Source: Aureimonas sp. AU4 | GTDB lineage: Bacteria > Pseudomonadota > Alphaproteobacteria > Rhizobiales > Rhizobiaceae | DNA length: 64,000 nt | Assembly: GCF_001463765.1 (NCBI RefSeq) | Contig: NZ_BBWK01000066.1 | Location: 1 to 64,000 of the forward strand | Reading direction: 5' to 3' | Shown: piece by piece, positions 44,759 through 54,569 of the stretch | How positions within the stretch are numbered: position 1 is the stretch's first letter | How the letters are laid out: each line of letters begins with the position of its first letter | The notes under the pieces: generated by a model | Database searches by the model: none | Told to the model about the DNA's origin: nothing | What the model saw: the letters and a program-made list of their open reading frames with translations, nothing else | Position numbers and translations under genes: made by a program

Positions 44759-46342
44759 ATGGCCGCGTCCTTCCTCAAGCCGCAATCGCTCGCCCTGCGC
44801 GCCGGCCTCTCGGCGCTGGTGCTGGCGCCGACCCTTGCACCCCTGCCGGTCTGGGCCGAAACGTCGATCGTTGCGGTGAACCGCGTCAACCAGGCGATCG
44901 CGCTCGGCCTCAACAAGTCGAAGGTCATCGACCTGCCGCGCGATGCCCACGACATCATCGTGGCCAACCCGGCGGTGGCCGACGCGGTGACGCGCACGGC
45001 AAGGCGCATCTACATCTTCGGCAAGCAGATCGGCCAGACCAACGTCTTCGTCTTCGACCAGTCGGGCCGCGAGATCGCGGTGCTGGACCTGCGCATCGAG
45101 CGTGACATCTCCGGCCTCGAATCGACGCTGCGCAAATATCTCCCCACCAGCGAGATCCGCGCCGAGATGCTGAACGACAACGTCGTCCTGACCGGCACGG
45201 TGGAGAACGCGCAGGACGCCGCGCGCGCCGTCGACCTCGCACGGATCTACGTCACGGGCGGCGAGGCGACCACGGGCCAGTACGACCAGTCCCAGACCGT
45301 CGCCACCGCGGGGGGCATTTCGATCGGCTCCGACAACAACGAGCGTCGCCAGAAGAGCCAGATCGTCAACCTCCTGCAGATTCAGGGCGAGGACCAGGTC
45401 ACGCTCAAGGTGACGGTGGCCGAGGTCCAGCGCTCGGTGATCAAGCAGCTCGGCATCAACGGAAGCGCCACCAGCACCGATCCCGACGGCATCAGCTTCG
45501 TGGGCGGGATCGACAATCCCTTCGCGCTCGGCAACGCGATCGCCACCAGCGGGCTCAGCGCAAGCGGCGCGATCGGCAGCGTCAACTTCGACGCCATGCT
45601 GCGCGCGCTGGAGCAGGCTGGTGTCATGCGCACGCTGGCGGAGCCGAGCCTCACCGCGATTTCCGGTGAAAGCGCCAGCTTCAAGGTTGGCGGCGAGTTC
45701 TCCATACCGTCCGGCCGGAGCGTCACGCCGGAAAAGCGCACCAACATCCGCGACGCCAGCGGCCGTATCGTCGACACCGAGATCGAGCAGGAGCAGGTCA
45801 CGCTGGATCATCGCGAGATCGACTACGGCATTGGTCTCGACTTCACGCCGGTGGTTCTCTCGCCCGGGCGCATCTCGCTCAAAATCCGAACGGCGGTCTC
45901 CGAGCCCACCTTCGAGTCGCCCTTCAACCTGTCGGGCAACGCCAAGACCAACTCGTCCAGCATCATCGGCATCCGCAAGCGTCTCGCCGATACGACGGTT
46001 GAACTTCCCTCCGGCGGCAGTCTCGTGATCGCCGGTCTTGTTCGGGATGAGGTCAGGCAGGTCGTGTCCGGCTATCCCGGCCTGTCCAAATTGCCGATCC
46101 TCGGCACCTTGTTCCGCTCGCGCGACTTCCAGCGCTACGAGACCGAACTCGTGGTGATCGTGACGCCCTATCTGGTGCGCCCCGTCGCCCGGCAGCACCT
46201 CCAACGTCCCGACGACAACTTCAGCGTCGCCAACGACGGTGCCACGACGTTCCTCGGACGTCTCAACCGCGTCTACGGCACGGGCGTCTCCGCACCTCCC
46301 CCCGAACAATATCACGGCAACGTCGGATACATCTACAAATGA
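44759..46342 (+). CDS. cpaC: Flp pilus secretin CpaC
   Basis: 527 residues. A signal peptide (ends PVWAE) is followed by the pilus N-terminal domain (KVIDLPRDAHDIIVANPAVA), a BON-like module (VLTGTVENAQDAARAVDLA) and the secretin core with GVMRTLAEPSLTAISGESASF and the closing VVIVTPYLVRP. It forms the outer-membrane channel through which the Flp pilus passes. The stop overlaps the cpaD start. Confidence 0.95.
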   Translation: MAASFLKPQSLALRAGLSALVLAPTLAPLPVWAETSIVAVNRVNQAIALGLNKSKVIDLPRDAHDIIVANPAVADAVTRTARRIYIFGKQIGQTNVFVFDQSGREIAVLDLRIERDISGLESTLRKYLPTSEIRAEMLNDNVVLTGTVENAQDAARAVDLARIYVTGGEATTGQYDQSQTVATAGGISIGSDNNERRQKSQIVNLLQIQGEDQVTLKVTVAEVQRSVIKQLGINGSATSTDPDGISFVGGIDNPFALGNAIATSGLSASGAIGSVNFDAMLRALEQAGVMRTLAEPSLTAISGESASFKVGGEFSIPSGRSVTPEKRTNIRDASGRIVDTEIEQEQVTLDHREIDYGIGLDFTPVVLSPGRISLKIRTAVSEPTFESPFNLSGNAKTNSSSIIGIRKRLADTTVELPSGGSLVIAGLVRDEVRQVVSGYPGLSKLPILGTLFRSRDFQRYETELVVIVTPYLVRPVARQHLQRPDDNFSVANDGATTFLGRLNRVYGTGVSAPPPEQYHGNVGYIYK

Positions 46343-47025
46343 CGTCCCCGACCCTCCTTCGCCTCGTCCTTGTCGGCACCGCCCTGACCTTGGGCGCCTG
46401 CGCGCGGCCCTCCGACCTCGTGACCGGAGCCGTTCCCGACGACTACCGCTCGCGCCACCCGATCATCGTCGCCGAGGATACGCGCGATCTGGAGATCCTG
46501 GTCGCCTCCTCCGACACGCGCCTGACGCTGCCCGACGAAAAGCGCGTCGCCGAGTTCGCCCGCCGCTTCCGAGCGGCGCGCGCGGCGGTGATGCGGGTCG
46601 ACGTGCCCGCGGGCGGCCCCAACGAGGCGGCGGCCGACCTTGTCGCGCGCAGCGCCGTCGCGGCCCTTCACCGCAACGGCATCCCCCGCTCCCGCCTCGT
46701 GGTCACGCGCGTCGACGGCGGCGGCTCGGGCGACGTCCTGCCGCTGCGCTTCAGCTTCAACGCCGTGACCGCCAGCGTCGCGGGGCCCTGCGGCCAGTGG
46801 CCGGAGGATCTCGGCAACACCTACGAAAACCGGAACTACCACAATTTCGGCTGCGCCAGCCAAGCCAACCTCGCGGCCCAGATCGCCGATCCGCGCGATC
46901 TCCTGGAGCCGCGCGGCCAGGAGGAGATCGACGCCGAGCGCCGCACCACGGTGATCGGCAAGTACCGCGAGGGCGCGCGGACCGGTGCGCAGGCGCCGAA
47001 CACCGAAACCGACTACAGCTGGTAG
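46339..47025 (+). CDS. cpaD: Flp pilus lipoprotein CpaD
   Basis: 228 residues. The lipobox LGAC (residues 18-21) marks an outer-membrane lipoprotein. DDYRSRHPIIVAEDTRDLEI and the CGQWPEDLGNTYENRNYHNFGCASQANLAAQIADPRDLL segment are typical of CpaD. It supports CpaC secretin assembly. ATG 46339 overlaps the cpaC stop by four bases. Confidence 0.95.
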   Translation: MTSPTLLRLVLVGTALTLGACARPSDLVTGAVPDDYRSRHPIIVAEDTRDLEILVASSDTRLTLPDEKRVAEFARRFRAARAAVMRVDVPAGGPNEAAADLVARSAVAALHRNGIPRSRLVVTRVDGGGSGDVLPLRFSFNAVTASVAGPCGQWPEDLGNTYENRNYHNFGCASQANLAAQIADPRDLLEPRGQEEIDAERRTTVIGKYREGARTGAQAPNTETDYSW

Positions 47026-47036
47026 GAACGCCAAGG

Positions 47037-48314
47037 ATGACCGACGCTTCCGAGACACTCGACAGCGGATACCGGCCGAGCGACAGCGTCATGGCGGAAC
47101 GCCTCGACACGCTGCGACCGCTGCCGCGCATCTCCGTCCAGGCCTTCTGCGAAACCGAGGAGGTGGCCCGCGCCATCGAGGCGGCGGGCGCCGACCGGCG
47201 CATGGCCAAGGCCCATCTGCGCGTCCAGACCGGCGGCATCCGGGCGGCGGCCGAGCACTATGCCAGCGCGCCGACCCCCAACCTCGTGATCCTGGAGTCG
47301 CGCCTGGAGCCGGCCGAGCTTCTGGTGGAACTCGAAAGCCTGGCCGACGTCTGCGATCCCGGCTCGAAGGTCGTGGTGATCGGCCACGCCAACGACGTGT
47401 CGCTCTACCGTGAACTGACGCGCCGGGGCATTTCCGAATACATCCTGGCGCCGGTGCATCTGGCCGACGTCATGGCGGTGATCTCGCATCTGTTCGTGGC
47501 CGAGGGCACGGCGCCGCTCGGCCGCGTCATCGCCTTCATCGGCGCCAAGGGCGGCGTCGGCTCCTCGACGATCGCCCACAACGTGGCCTGGGCGGCCTCG
47601 AAGGAGTTCGGCAACGAGGTGGTGCTGGCCGACCTCGACCTGCCCTTCGGCACCGCCAACATCAACTTCGACAAGGACCCGCCGCAGGGCATCGCCGAGG
47701 CCGTGTTCTCGGCGGACCGCCTGGACGAGGTCTTCCTCGATCGCCTTCTGGCACGCTGCGCCGACCACCTGTCGCTGCTCGCCGCCCCGTCCGCCCTCGA
47801 CCGCACCTACGATTTCGGCGCGGACGCCTTCTCGGCCCTGATCGAGGCCGCCCAGCGCGGAACGCCGGTCGTGGTGCTGGACGTGCCGCATGGCTGGACG
47901 GACTGGACGCATTCGGTGCTGCGCCGCGCCGACGAGGTGGCGGTGGTCGCCTCGCCGGACCTGGCGAACCTTCGCAACGCCAAGAACCTCGTCGACACGC
48001 TGAAGCGCATGCGGCCGAACGATCCGCCGCCGCGCCTCGTCCTGAACCAGGTCGGCATGCCCAAGCGGCCCGAGATCGCGGTGGCCGAGTTCGCCGAGCC
48101 GCTCGGCGTCGAGACGCTCGCCGCCATCGGCTTCGATCCCCTGGCCTTCGGCAGTGCCGCCAATGCCGGCCGCATGCTGGCCGAGACGGACGCCAAGCAC
48201 CCCGCCTCGGTCGCCTTCGGGGAGATGGCCTACGCGCTCACCGGCCGCAGCCGCGCCAAGCGGCAGGCCAAGCCCTCGCGCGCCGGCCTGCTCAGCCGCA
48301 TGCGCCGCCGCTGA
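47037..48314 (+). CDS. cpaE: Pilus localisation ATPase CpaE/TadZ
   Basis: 425 residues from ATG 47037, with CCAAGG close upstream. A receiver-like N-terminal domain (VVVIGHANDVSLYRELTRRG) is followed by a ParA/MinD-type ATPase: deviant Walker A GAKGGVGSSTIAHN, VVLADLDLPFG and VVVLDVPHGWTDWT. CpaE/TadZ places the pilus machine at the cell pole. There is an 11-bp gap to cpaD and 34 bp to cpaF. Confidence 0.94.
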   Translation: MTDASETLDSGYRPSDSVMAERLDTLRPLPRISVQAFCETEEVARAIEAAGADRRMAKAHLRVQTGGIRAAAEHYASAPTPNLVILESRLEPAELLVELESLADVCDPGSKVVVIGHANDVSLYRELTRRGISEYILAPVHLADVMAVISHLFVAEGTAPLGRVIAFIGAKGGVGSSTIAHNVAWAASKEFGNEVVLADLDLPFGTANINFDKDPPQGIAEAVFSADRLDEVFLDRLLARCADHLSLLAAPSALDRTYDFGADAFSALIEAAQRGTPVVVLDVPHGWTDWTHSVLRRADEVAVVASPDLANLRNAKNLVDTLKRMRPNDPPPRLVLNQVGMPKRPEIAVAEFAEPLGVETLAAIGFDPLAFGSAANAGRMLAETDAKHPASVAFGEMAYALTGRSRAKRQAKPSRAGLLSRMRRR

Positions 48315-48348
48315 CCCGATCGCGGCCCTCCTGGAAGGAAGCTGACCC

Positions 48349-49809
48349 ATGTTCGGAAAGCGCGGAAACGAAACCCCCCGAGCCAGCGCGCCGCCGGCCG
48401 CCGTGGTGGCCGCCGCGGTGCCCGAGCGCGCCCCCCCGCCGCCCGCCGCCGCGCATACGCCGATCCCGCCCAACCAGCGGCCCGAGGCCGCCGCGCCCGC
48501 GCCCATGCGCGAGCGGGGCGAGACCTATTACGCCACCAAGAGCAAGGTCTTCGCCGCGCTGATCGACACGATCGATCTCTCGCAGCTCGCCCGCCTCGAG
48601 ACCGAGGCGGCGCGCGAGGAGATCCGCGACATCGTCAACGACATCATCGCGATCAAGAACTTCGCGATGACGATCGCCGAGCAGGAGGACCTGCTCGCCG
48701 ACATCTGCAACGACGTGCTCGGCTACGGACCGCTGGAGCCGCTGCTCGCGCGCGACGACATCGCCGACATCATGGTGAACGGCGCGCGGCAGACCTTCAT
48801 CGAGGTCGCGGGCAAGGTGCAGGAGGCGGGCATCCGCTTCCGCGACAACCAGCAGCTCCTCAACATCTGCCAGCGCATCGTGAGCCAGGTCGGCCGGCGC
48901 GTCGACGAGACCTCGCCGATCTGCGACGCGCGCCTGCCCGACGGCTCGCGCGTCAACGTGATCGCGCCCCCCCTCGCCATCGACGGGGCCGCGCTCACGA
49001 TCCGCAAGTTCAAGAAGGACAAGCTCACCCTCGACCAGCTCACGACCTTCGGGGCCATCTCGCCCGAGGGCGCGGAGATCCTCCAGATCATCGGCCGCGT
49101 GCGCTGCAACGTCGTCATCTCCGGCGGCACGGGCTCAGGGAAAACCACGCTTCTCAACTGCCTGACGCGCTACATCGACACCGACGAGCGCATCATCACC
49201 TGCGAGGACTCGGCCGAGCTCCAGCTCCAGCAGCCCCATGTCGTGCGCCTCGAGACGCGCCCGCCCAACATCGAGGGCGAGGGCGAGATCACCATGCGTG
49301 ATCTCGTCAAGAACTGCCTGCGCATGCGCCCCGAGCGCATCATCGTCGGCGAGGTGCGCGGACCCGAGGTCTTCGACCTTCTCCAGGCGATGAACACGGG
49401 CCACGACGGATCGATGGGCACGATCCACGCCAATAGCCCACGCGAGTGCCTGAACCGCATGGAATCCATGATCGCCATGGGCGGCTTCACGCTGCCCTCG
49501 CGCACCGTCAAGGAGATCATCACCGGCTCGGTGGACGTGATCGTCCAGGCGGCGCGCCTGCGCGACGGCTCGCGCCGCATCACCCACATCACCGAGGTGA
49601 TCGGCATGGAGGGTGACGTCATCACGACGCAGGACCTCTTCCTCTACGACATCCTGGGCGAGGACTCGCGCGGCCGCCTGATCGGGCGCCACCGTTCCAC
49701 CGGCATCGGCCGCCCCGCCTTCTGGGAGCGCGCCCGCTACTTCGGCGAGGAGCAGCGCCTCGCCCGCGCCCTCGACGCCGCCGACCCGGCGCGGGCGGCC
49801 GCGTCATGA
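48349..49809 (+). CDS. cpaF: Pilus assembly ATPase CpaF/TadA
   Basis: 486 residues. An Ala/Pro-rich N-terminal tail of about 50 residues precedes the type II/IV secretion ATPase: [13 protein letters not shown] is Walker [21 protein letters not shown] the Asp box, [19 protein letters not shown] Walker B, and [17 protein letters not shown] the His box. It powers pilus extension (and possibly retraction) from the inner membrane. Its stop overlaps the tadB start. Confidence 0.96.
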   Translation: MFGKRGNETPRASAPPAAVVAAAVPERAPPPPAAAHTPIPPNQRPEAAAPAPMRERGETYYATKSKVFAALIDTIDLSQLARLETEAAREEIRDIVNDIIAIKNFAMTIAEQEDLLADICNDVLGYGPLEPLLARDDIADIMVNGARQTFIEVAGKVQEAGIRFRDNQQLLNICQRIVSQVGRRVDETSPICDARLPDGSRVNVIAPPLAIDGAALTIRKFKKDKLTLDQLTTFGAISPEGAEILQIIGRVRCNVVISGGTGSGKTTLLNCLTRYIDTDERIITCEDSAELQLQQPHVVRLETRPPNIEGEGEITMRDLVKNCLRMRPERIIVGEVRGPEVFDLLQAMNTGHDGSMGTIHANSPRECLNRMESMIAMGGFTLPSRTVKEIITGSVDVIVQAARLRDGSRRITHITEVIGMEGDVITTQDLFLYDILGEDSRGRLIGRHRSTGIGRPAFWERARYFGEEQRLARALDAADPARAAAS

Positions 49810-50804
49810 TCGCGATCCTCTTTGTCGGGCTCGTCGCCCTGTCCTGCGGCGCGCTCGCCTTCGCGGTGCTGGAGCCGCGCCTCCAGGCCGAGAAGCACCA
49901 GCGCAGCCGCTTCTCGCAGTTCGCGGTCACCGAAGGCGAGGCAGCCAACCGCCAGCTCGCGCGCGACCGTCTGCAGGAGGTCGCCAAGCGCCGCCGCACG
50001 CTCCAGGCCTCGCTGGACGAGCTCGACGCCAAGAACCGCAAGCGCGACAAGCACGTGCGCAAGCTGACGCTCGATCGCCAGATCGCGCAGGCCGGCTTCC
50101 GCTTCTCGGTGCGCGCCTTCTGGCTCGGGAGCGCCGCCCTCGGCCTCGTGGCGTTTCTGGTCGGCCTTGTCATGGGAGCCGGCCCCCTGATCGGGGCGGG
50201 CCTGGCCCTGTCGGCCGGCCTCGGCCTGCCGCGCTGGATCCTCGGCATGCGCCGCAAGCGCCGCCAGGCGAAATTCTCCGACGACTTCGCCAACGCGGTG
50301 GACGTGATCGTGCGCGGCATCCGCTCGGGCCTGCCGCTCAACGACACGCTGCGCATCGTCGCCAACGACACGCCCGAGCCCGTCTGCTCGGAATTTCGCA
50401 ACATTGTGGAAGCGCAGCAGATGGGACTGAGCATCTCCGAGGCGGTGGAGCGCCTCTACCAGAACATGCCGCTGCCCGAGACGAACTTCTTCGCGATCGT
50501 CATCACGATCCAGAGCCAGGCCGGCGGCAACCTCGCCGAGGCGCTGTCGAACCTCTCGCGCGTCCTGCGCGAGCGCAAGAAGATGAAGGCCAAGATCCAG
50601 GCCATGTCGATGGAGGCCAAGGCATCGGGCGGCATCATAGGCGCCCTGCCGCCGATCGTGGCTTTTCTCGTGTACCTGACGTCGCCCGACTACATCATGG
50701 TCCTGTTCTCCACCGTGCAGGGCAATCTCGTGCTGGCGGCCGCCGCCTTCTGGATGGGCATCGGCATCATGGTGATGCGCCAGATGATCAACTTCGACTT
50801 CTGA
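49806..50804 (+). CDS. tadB: Pilus assembly membrane protein TadB
   Basis: 332 residues. One N-terminal helix, a basic cytoplasmic linker (KNRKRDKHVRKLTLDRQIAQ), a pair of central helices, the type II secretion F domain (VDVIVRGIRSGLPLNDTLRIV, FFAIVITIQSQAGGNLAEAL) and C-terminal helices. It is the platform protein that contacts CpaF. ATG 49806 overlaps the cpaF stop (ATGA). Confidence 0.94.
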   Translation: MIAILFVGLVALSCGALAFAVLEPRLQAEKHQRSRFSQFAVTEGEAANRQLARDRLQEVAKRRRTLQASLDELDAKNRKRDKHVRKLTLDRQIAQAGFRFSVRAFWLGSAALGLVAFLVGLVMGAGPLIGAGLALSAGLGLPRWILGMRRKRRQAKFSDDFANAVDVIVRGIRSGLPLNDTLRIVANDTPEPVCSEFRNIVEAQQMGLSISEAVERLYQNMPLPETNFFAIVITIQSQAGGNLAEALSNLSRVLRERKKMKAKIQAMSMEAKASGGIIGALPPIVAFLVYLTSPDYIMVLFSTVQGNLVLAAAAFWMGIGIMVMRQMINFDF

Positions 50805-50825
50805 TCCGGGCAGGGGGACACTTTC

Positions 50826-51815
50826 ATGGATGCCGTGCTGCGCTTCCTCGGCCTGTCCGGTGAGACGGCTCTCGGCCTTCTCGTGGGGATCGCCGTTTTC
50901 ACGACGCTTCTCACCGTTGCGTTGCCGCTTCTGACGGGACGCGAGCTCAAGACGCGCATGCGCGCCGTCGCGCTAGAGCGTGATCAGGTGCGGGCGCGCG
51001 AGCGGGCCCGCATGGCCAGCGAGCGCGACGGCAAGAGCCGCAGTCTGCGCCAGGAGAGCGCCCGGGGTTTCGCCGCGACCGTTGTAGAGAAGCTCGACCT
51101 GCGAAAGGCCCTGGCGGACGAGGCGACGCTGACCAAGTTGCGGGTGGCAGGCTTTCGAAGCCAGCGCTCGCTCACGCTTTTCCTGTTCTGCCGCGTAGCT
51201 CTGCCGCTGGTCTTCCTGCTTCTGGCCGTCTTCTACGTCTTTGGCCTTGGGGTCTTGTCCGGGAAGCCGCTGCTGATGCGGGCGGCCGTGTGCATCTTCT
51301 CGGCCTATGCCGGCTTCTATGCGCCGATCATCTACGTCCGCAACGTCGCCTCCAAGCGCGCCCAGTCGATCGGTCGCGCCTGGCCGGACGCGCTCGATCT
51401 TCTCCTGATCTGCGTGGAATCTGGCAACTCGATCGAGGCCGCCTTCCGGCGCGTCGCAGACGAGATCGGCATTCAGTCCGTACCGCTCGCCGAGGAACTG
51501 GTCCTGGTCTGCGCCGAACTCTCCTACCTGCCCGAGCGCCGTCAGGCCTACGAGAACCTCGCCAGCCGCACGGGCATCGAGAACGTTCGCTCCGTATGCA
51601 CGGCGCTGATTCAAGCCGAGCGATACGGTACGCCGCTGGGTGTCGCCTTGCGCACCATGAGCCAGGAAAGCCGCGATACACGCATGGCGGCGGCCGAGAA
51701 GAAGGCTGCCGCCCTGCCTCCCAAGCTCACGGTCCCGATGATCGTGTTCTTCCTGCCTGTTCTGTTCGCCGTGATCATCGGCCCCGCCGTGATCAACATC
51801 ATGGCGCTGCCCTGA
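50826..51815 (+). CDS. tadC: Pilus assembly membrane protein TadC
   Basis: 329 residues, paralogue of TadB with the same helix-F domain-helix layout. The F domain is marked by [20 protein letters not shown] and the [20 protein letters not shown] stretch; the last helix reads [21 protein letters not shown]. It is 21 bp after tadB and is the last plus-strand gene of the cluster. Just 22 bp further the convergent tadD-like gene ends. Confidence 0.94.
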   Translation: MDAVLRFLGLSGETALGLLVGIAVFTTLLTVALPLLTGRELKTRMRAVALERDQVRARERARMASERDGKSRSLRQESARGFAATVVEKLDLRKALADEATLTKLRVAGFRSQRSLTLFLFCRVALPLVFLLLAVFYVFGLGVLSGKPLLMRAAVCIFSAYAGFYAPIIYVRNVASKRAQSIGRAWPDALDLLLICVESGNSIEAAFRRVADEIGIQSVPLAEELVLVCAELSYLPERRQAYENLASRTGIENVRSVCTALIQAERYGTPLGVALRTMSQESRDTRMAAAEKKAAALPPKLTVPMIVFFLPVLFAVIIGPAVINIMALP

Positions 51816-51837
51816 GAATAGGGGGCGCCGCCCAACG

Positions 51838-52728
51838 TCAGCCGCGCTCGGCTCGCAGCTCGCTCCAGGTGTTCTTCTGGCCCAGCATCTGACGCAGATA
51901 CGCGACGTTGCCCTTCGCCTCCTCGGGCGACAGCACCGCCGAGGCGATGCGCTCGGCCTCGTCGAAGCGCCCCTGCAGCCCGACCACCAGCGCCAGGTTC
52001 TGGCGCACGCGCACGTCCGCGCCGGGCTGCTTCACGGCGCGCGACAGCGCCTCCTCGGCGGCCGGCAGCTCGTTCGCGAGCAGGTAGCTCATGCCCAGGT
52101 TCGACAGGACCGAGGGCTCGTCGGGCTGGATCACCAGCGCCCGGCGATACTGGGCACGCGCGGCGTCCTTGCGGCCCAGCTGGTCGAGGATCGCCCCTTC
52201 CGCCGACAGGAGGCGCCAGTCCGGCCGGTCCGGCGTCTGGGCGCGGCGCACCGTTTCGAGCGCCTTGGGAAGGTCGCCCGCCGCCGCCAGCGCCTTGCCA
52301 TAGGCGGCCAGGACGTCGCGGTCGGTCGGGTGCTTGATCGCGACCTGCTGCATCACGGCGAGCGACTGCTCGTTGCGGCCCGCCGCCTGCAGCGCCGAGG
52401 CGTAGGCGAGGCCCGTACCCCGGTCGTTGGGGTTCTTCTCGTAGGCGGAGCCGTAGACCTTCTCGGCCGCCTGCGGGTCGGTGGCGATCAGCGAGGCGGT
52501 CGCGGGCGAGGGCGCGGTCGCAGGCGCCGCGGTGCCCGCGGGCGTCACGGAGCCGGTGGTCATGCGCGAGGTCTGCGTGCAGCCCGTCAGGAGAACCGCG
52601 GCCAGAACCGCCAGGACGCCCGCGCCGCTTGCGCGCACGGGGGAGCGGGGGTAGGCCGAATGGCGGCGTCTGGTCCTCTCGGGCTGGGCGGGGACGGCCG
52701 TCGCGCGGGTCTCGGGCAAGGTTCGCAT
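51838..52728 (-). CDS. tadD: TadD-like TPR lipoprotein
   Basis: 296 residues from ATG 52728; an ATG at 52758 would add 10 residues but has no ribosome site. After an unusually long charged N-terminal stretch of about 35 residues comes a hydrophobic helix ending in the lipobox LTGC (~47-50), so it should be a lipoprotein. TPR repeats follow, e.g. DVLAAYGKALAAAGDLPKAL and PSVLSNLGMSYLLANELPAA. Members of this type assist Tad secretin assembly. Here the gene is convergent to tadC instead of lying in line, so it has its own promoter. Confidence 0.82.
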   Translation of the reverse strand: MRTLPETRATAVPAQPERTRRRHSAYPRSPVRASGAGVLAVLAAVLLTGCTQTSRMTTGSVTPAGTAAPATAPSPATASLIATDPQAAEKVYGSAYEKNPNDRGTGLAYASALQAAGRNEQSLAVMQQVAIKHPTDRDVLAAYGKALAAAGDLPKALETVRRAQTPDRPDWRLLSAEGAILDQLGRKDAARAQYRRALVIQPDEPSVLSNLGMSYLLANELPAAEEALSRAVKQPGADVRVRQNLALVVGLQGRFDEAERIASAVLSPEEAKGNVAYLRQMLGQKNTWSELRAERG

Positions 52729-52827
52729 CGCTCGTTCTTCTCTCGGCCGGTCCGCCATCGGGCGGCATCGCGGCGACCCTAGAAACCCAACCTTGACGCG
52801 CCCTTGATCCTTTGAAGGACAGACGAC

Positions 52828-54213
52828 ATGACGATTGCCGAGCGGCTGCTTTCCGACCCTTCCGACACGCGGCCCGTGTACCCGGTCTTCGAGGGCCGGC
52901 TGGAGGCCCTGCCGGTCAGTGCGCGAGCCTGGGCCGAGGCGAACGGGTTCAAGGCCGCCGCGGGCGCGCTTCTCGTCCTGCCAGGCGAGGACGGGCGCCC
53001 CGGCGGCGCGCTGCTCGGTCTTGGCGCCGGTCCCGCTACCCCTGAGACCGCGATGCTGACAGGGGCGCTGGCGCAGCTTCCCGCCGGCGCGTGGCGGCTG
53101 GAGGAGGCGGGCCTCGAGGCGGACCTCGCCGCGCTCGGCTTCCTTCTCGGCGGCTACCGCTTCGAGCGCTACGTCAAGCCGGCCGATCCCGAGCGCGCCC
53201 CGCGCCTCCACGTGCCGGGCCTCGCCTCGCGCGAACGGGTCCTGCAGGCGGCCGAGGCGATCTGCGCCGTGCGCGACCTCGTCAACACCCCCACCAACGA
53301 CATGGGGCCGGACGCGATCGAGGCTGCCGCGCGCGAGCTGGCCGGCCGGCACGGCGCGAGCGTCGAGGTGACGGTGGGCGAGGCGCTCCTGCCCGGCTTC
53401 CCGATGATCCATGCGGTCGGCCGCGCGAGCGCGGTCGCGCCGCGCCTCGTCGATATCCGCTGGGGCGAGGCGGGAGCCCCCCGCGTCACGCTGGTCGGCA
53501 AGGGCGTCGCCTTCGACACGGGCGGTCTCGACATCAAGCCGGCGTCCGGCATGCTCCTCATGAAGAAGGACATGGGGGGCGCCGCCAACGTCCTCGGCCT
53601 CGCCTCCATGGTGATGGCGGCCAAGCTGCCGGTGCGGCTGCGCGTCCTCGTGCCGGCGGTCGAGAACGCGATCTCGGCCAATAGCTTCCGCCCCGGCGAC
53701 GTCCTGCGCTCGCGCCAGGGCGACACCGTGGAGATCGGCAACACCGATGCGGAAGGCCGCCTGATCCTCGCCGACGCGCTCTCGTTGGCGGGCGAGGAGG
53801 AACCCGAGATCCTCGTCGACATGGCGACGCTGACGGGCGCGGCCCGCGTGGCGCTCGGCCCCGACCTGCCGCCCTTCTACACCGACGACGAGGCGCTGGC
53901 CGGCGAGATCGCGGCGGCAGCCACGGCCGTCCACGACCCGCTCTGGCGCCTGCCGCTCTGGAAGCCCTACGCGAAGGCCCTGTCGTCCAAGATCGCCGAT
54001 ACCAACAACGTGACGGCGGACGGCTTCGCGGGCTCGGTCACCGCCGCGCTCTTCCTCCAGCGCTTCACGGGCCGGGCGAAGAGCTGGGTGCATTTCGACA
54101 TCTACGGCTGGCGTCCGCAGGCCGGGCCGCTCGGTCCCGCCGGCGGCGAGGCGCAGGGCATCCGCGCGCTGTACCATATGCTCGCCGCGCGCTATCCCGC
54201 CGCCCGAGGGTAG
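52828..54213 (+). CDS. Leucyl aminopeptidase family M17
   Basis: 461 residues. It removes N-terminal amino acids from peptides in the cytoplasm. VGKGVAFDTGGLDIKPASGM supplies the catalytic Lys and a metal Asp, LLMKKDMGGAAN another part of the metal site, and IGNTDAEGRLILADAL is the M17 signature with the remaining acidic ligands. The N-terminal domain is short compared with E. coli PepA, as in PepB-like members. GAAGGA precedes the ATG. It is followed 8 bp later by a MarR gene and then a peptidoglycan peptidase, forming a small peptide-processing unit. Confidence 0.95.
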   Translation: MTIAERLLSDPSDTRPVYPVFEGRLEALPVSARAWAEANGFKAAAGALLVLPGEDGRPGGALLGLGAGPATPETAMLTGALAQLPAGAWRLEEAGLEADLAALGFLLGGYRFERYVKPADPERAPRLHVPGLASRERVLQAAEAICAVRDLVNTPTNDMGPDAIEAAARELAGRHGASVEVTVGEALLPGFPMIHAVGRASAVAPRLVDIRWGEAGAPRVTLVGKGVAFDTGGLDIKPASGMLLMKKDMGGAANVLGLASMVMAAKLPVRLRVLVPAVENAISANSFRPGDVLRSRQGDTVEIGNTDAEGRLILADALSLAGEEEPEILVDMATLTGAARVALGPDLPPFYTDDEALAGEIAAAATAVHDPLWRLPLWKPYAKALSSKIADTNNVTADGFAGSVTAALFLQRFTGRAKSWVHFDIYGWRPQAGPLGPAGGEAQGIRALYHMLAARYPAARG

Positions 54214-54221
54214 AAACCGCC

Positions 54222-54569
54222 GTGGTCGAGATCAGGCCCGCCCAGGCGCTCCGCCTTCTTCATCGCACCGCGCTCGCGCAGTCGCGCGAGGCCGGGCCCG
54301 ATCTCACCTTGCGCCAGACCGCGATCCTCCTCACCATCTATCTCGAGCCCCCGCCCCACACCGTGCGGGGGCTCGCCGAGCGGCTCGGCGTGCGCAAGCC
54401 CGTGATCACGCGGGCGCTCGACACGATGGGCCGGATGGACCTCCTGGAGCGCCGGCGCGACCCCGCCGACGCGAGGGTCGTCCTCGTTCGACGAACCGTG
54501 AAGGGAAGCCTCTACGTGAGCCACATGGCCGATCGTCTCGTCGCGGAAGCGGGAGCCCTCAACCGATGA
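54222..54569 (+). CDS. MarR-family regulator
   Basis: 115 residues, short for the family. A winged helix covers LTLRQTAILLTIYLEPPPHT, the recognition segment RGLAERLGVRKPVITRALD and the wing ERRRDPADARVVLVRRTVKG. The dimerisation helices are brief. It starts 8 bases after the aminopeptidase and its stop overlaps the next gene by four bases, so it may sense a peptide-related ligand and control this operon. No operator palindrome was identified. Confidence 0.85.
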   Translation: MVEIRPAQALRLLHRTALAQSREAGPDLTLRQTAILLTIYLEPPPHTVRGLAERLGVRKPVITRALDTMGRMDLLERRRDPADARVVLVRRTVKGSLYVSHMADRLVAEAGALNR

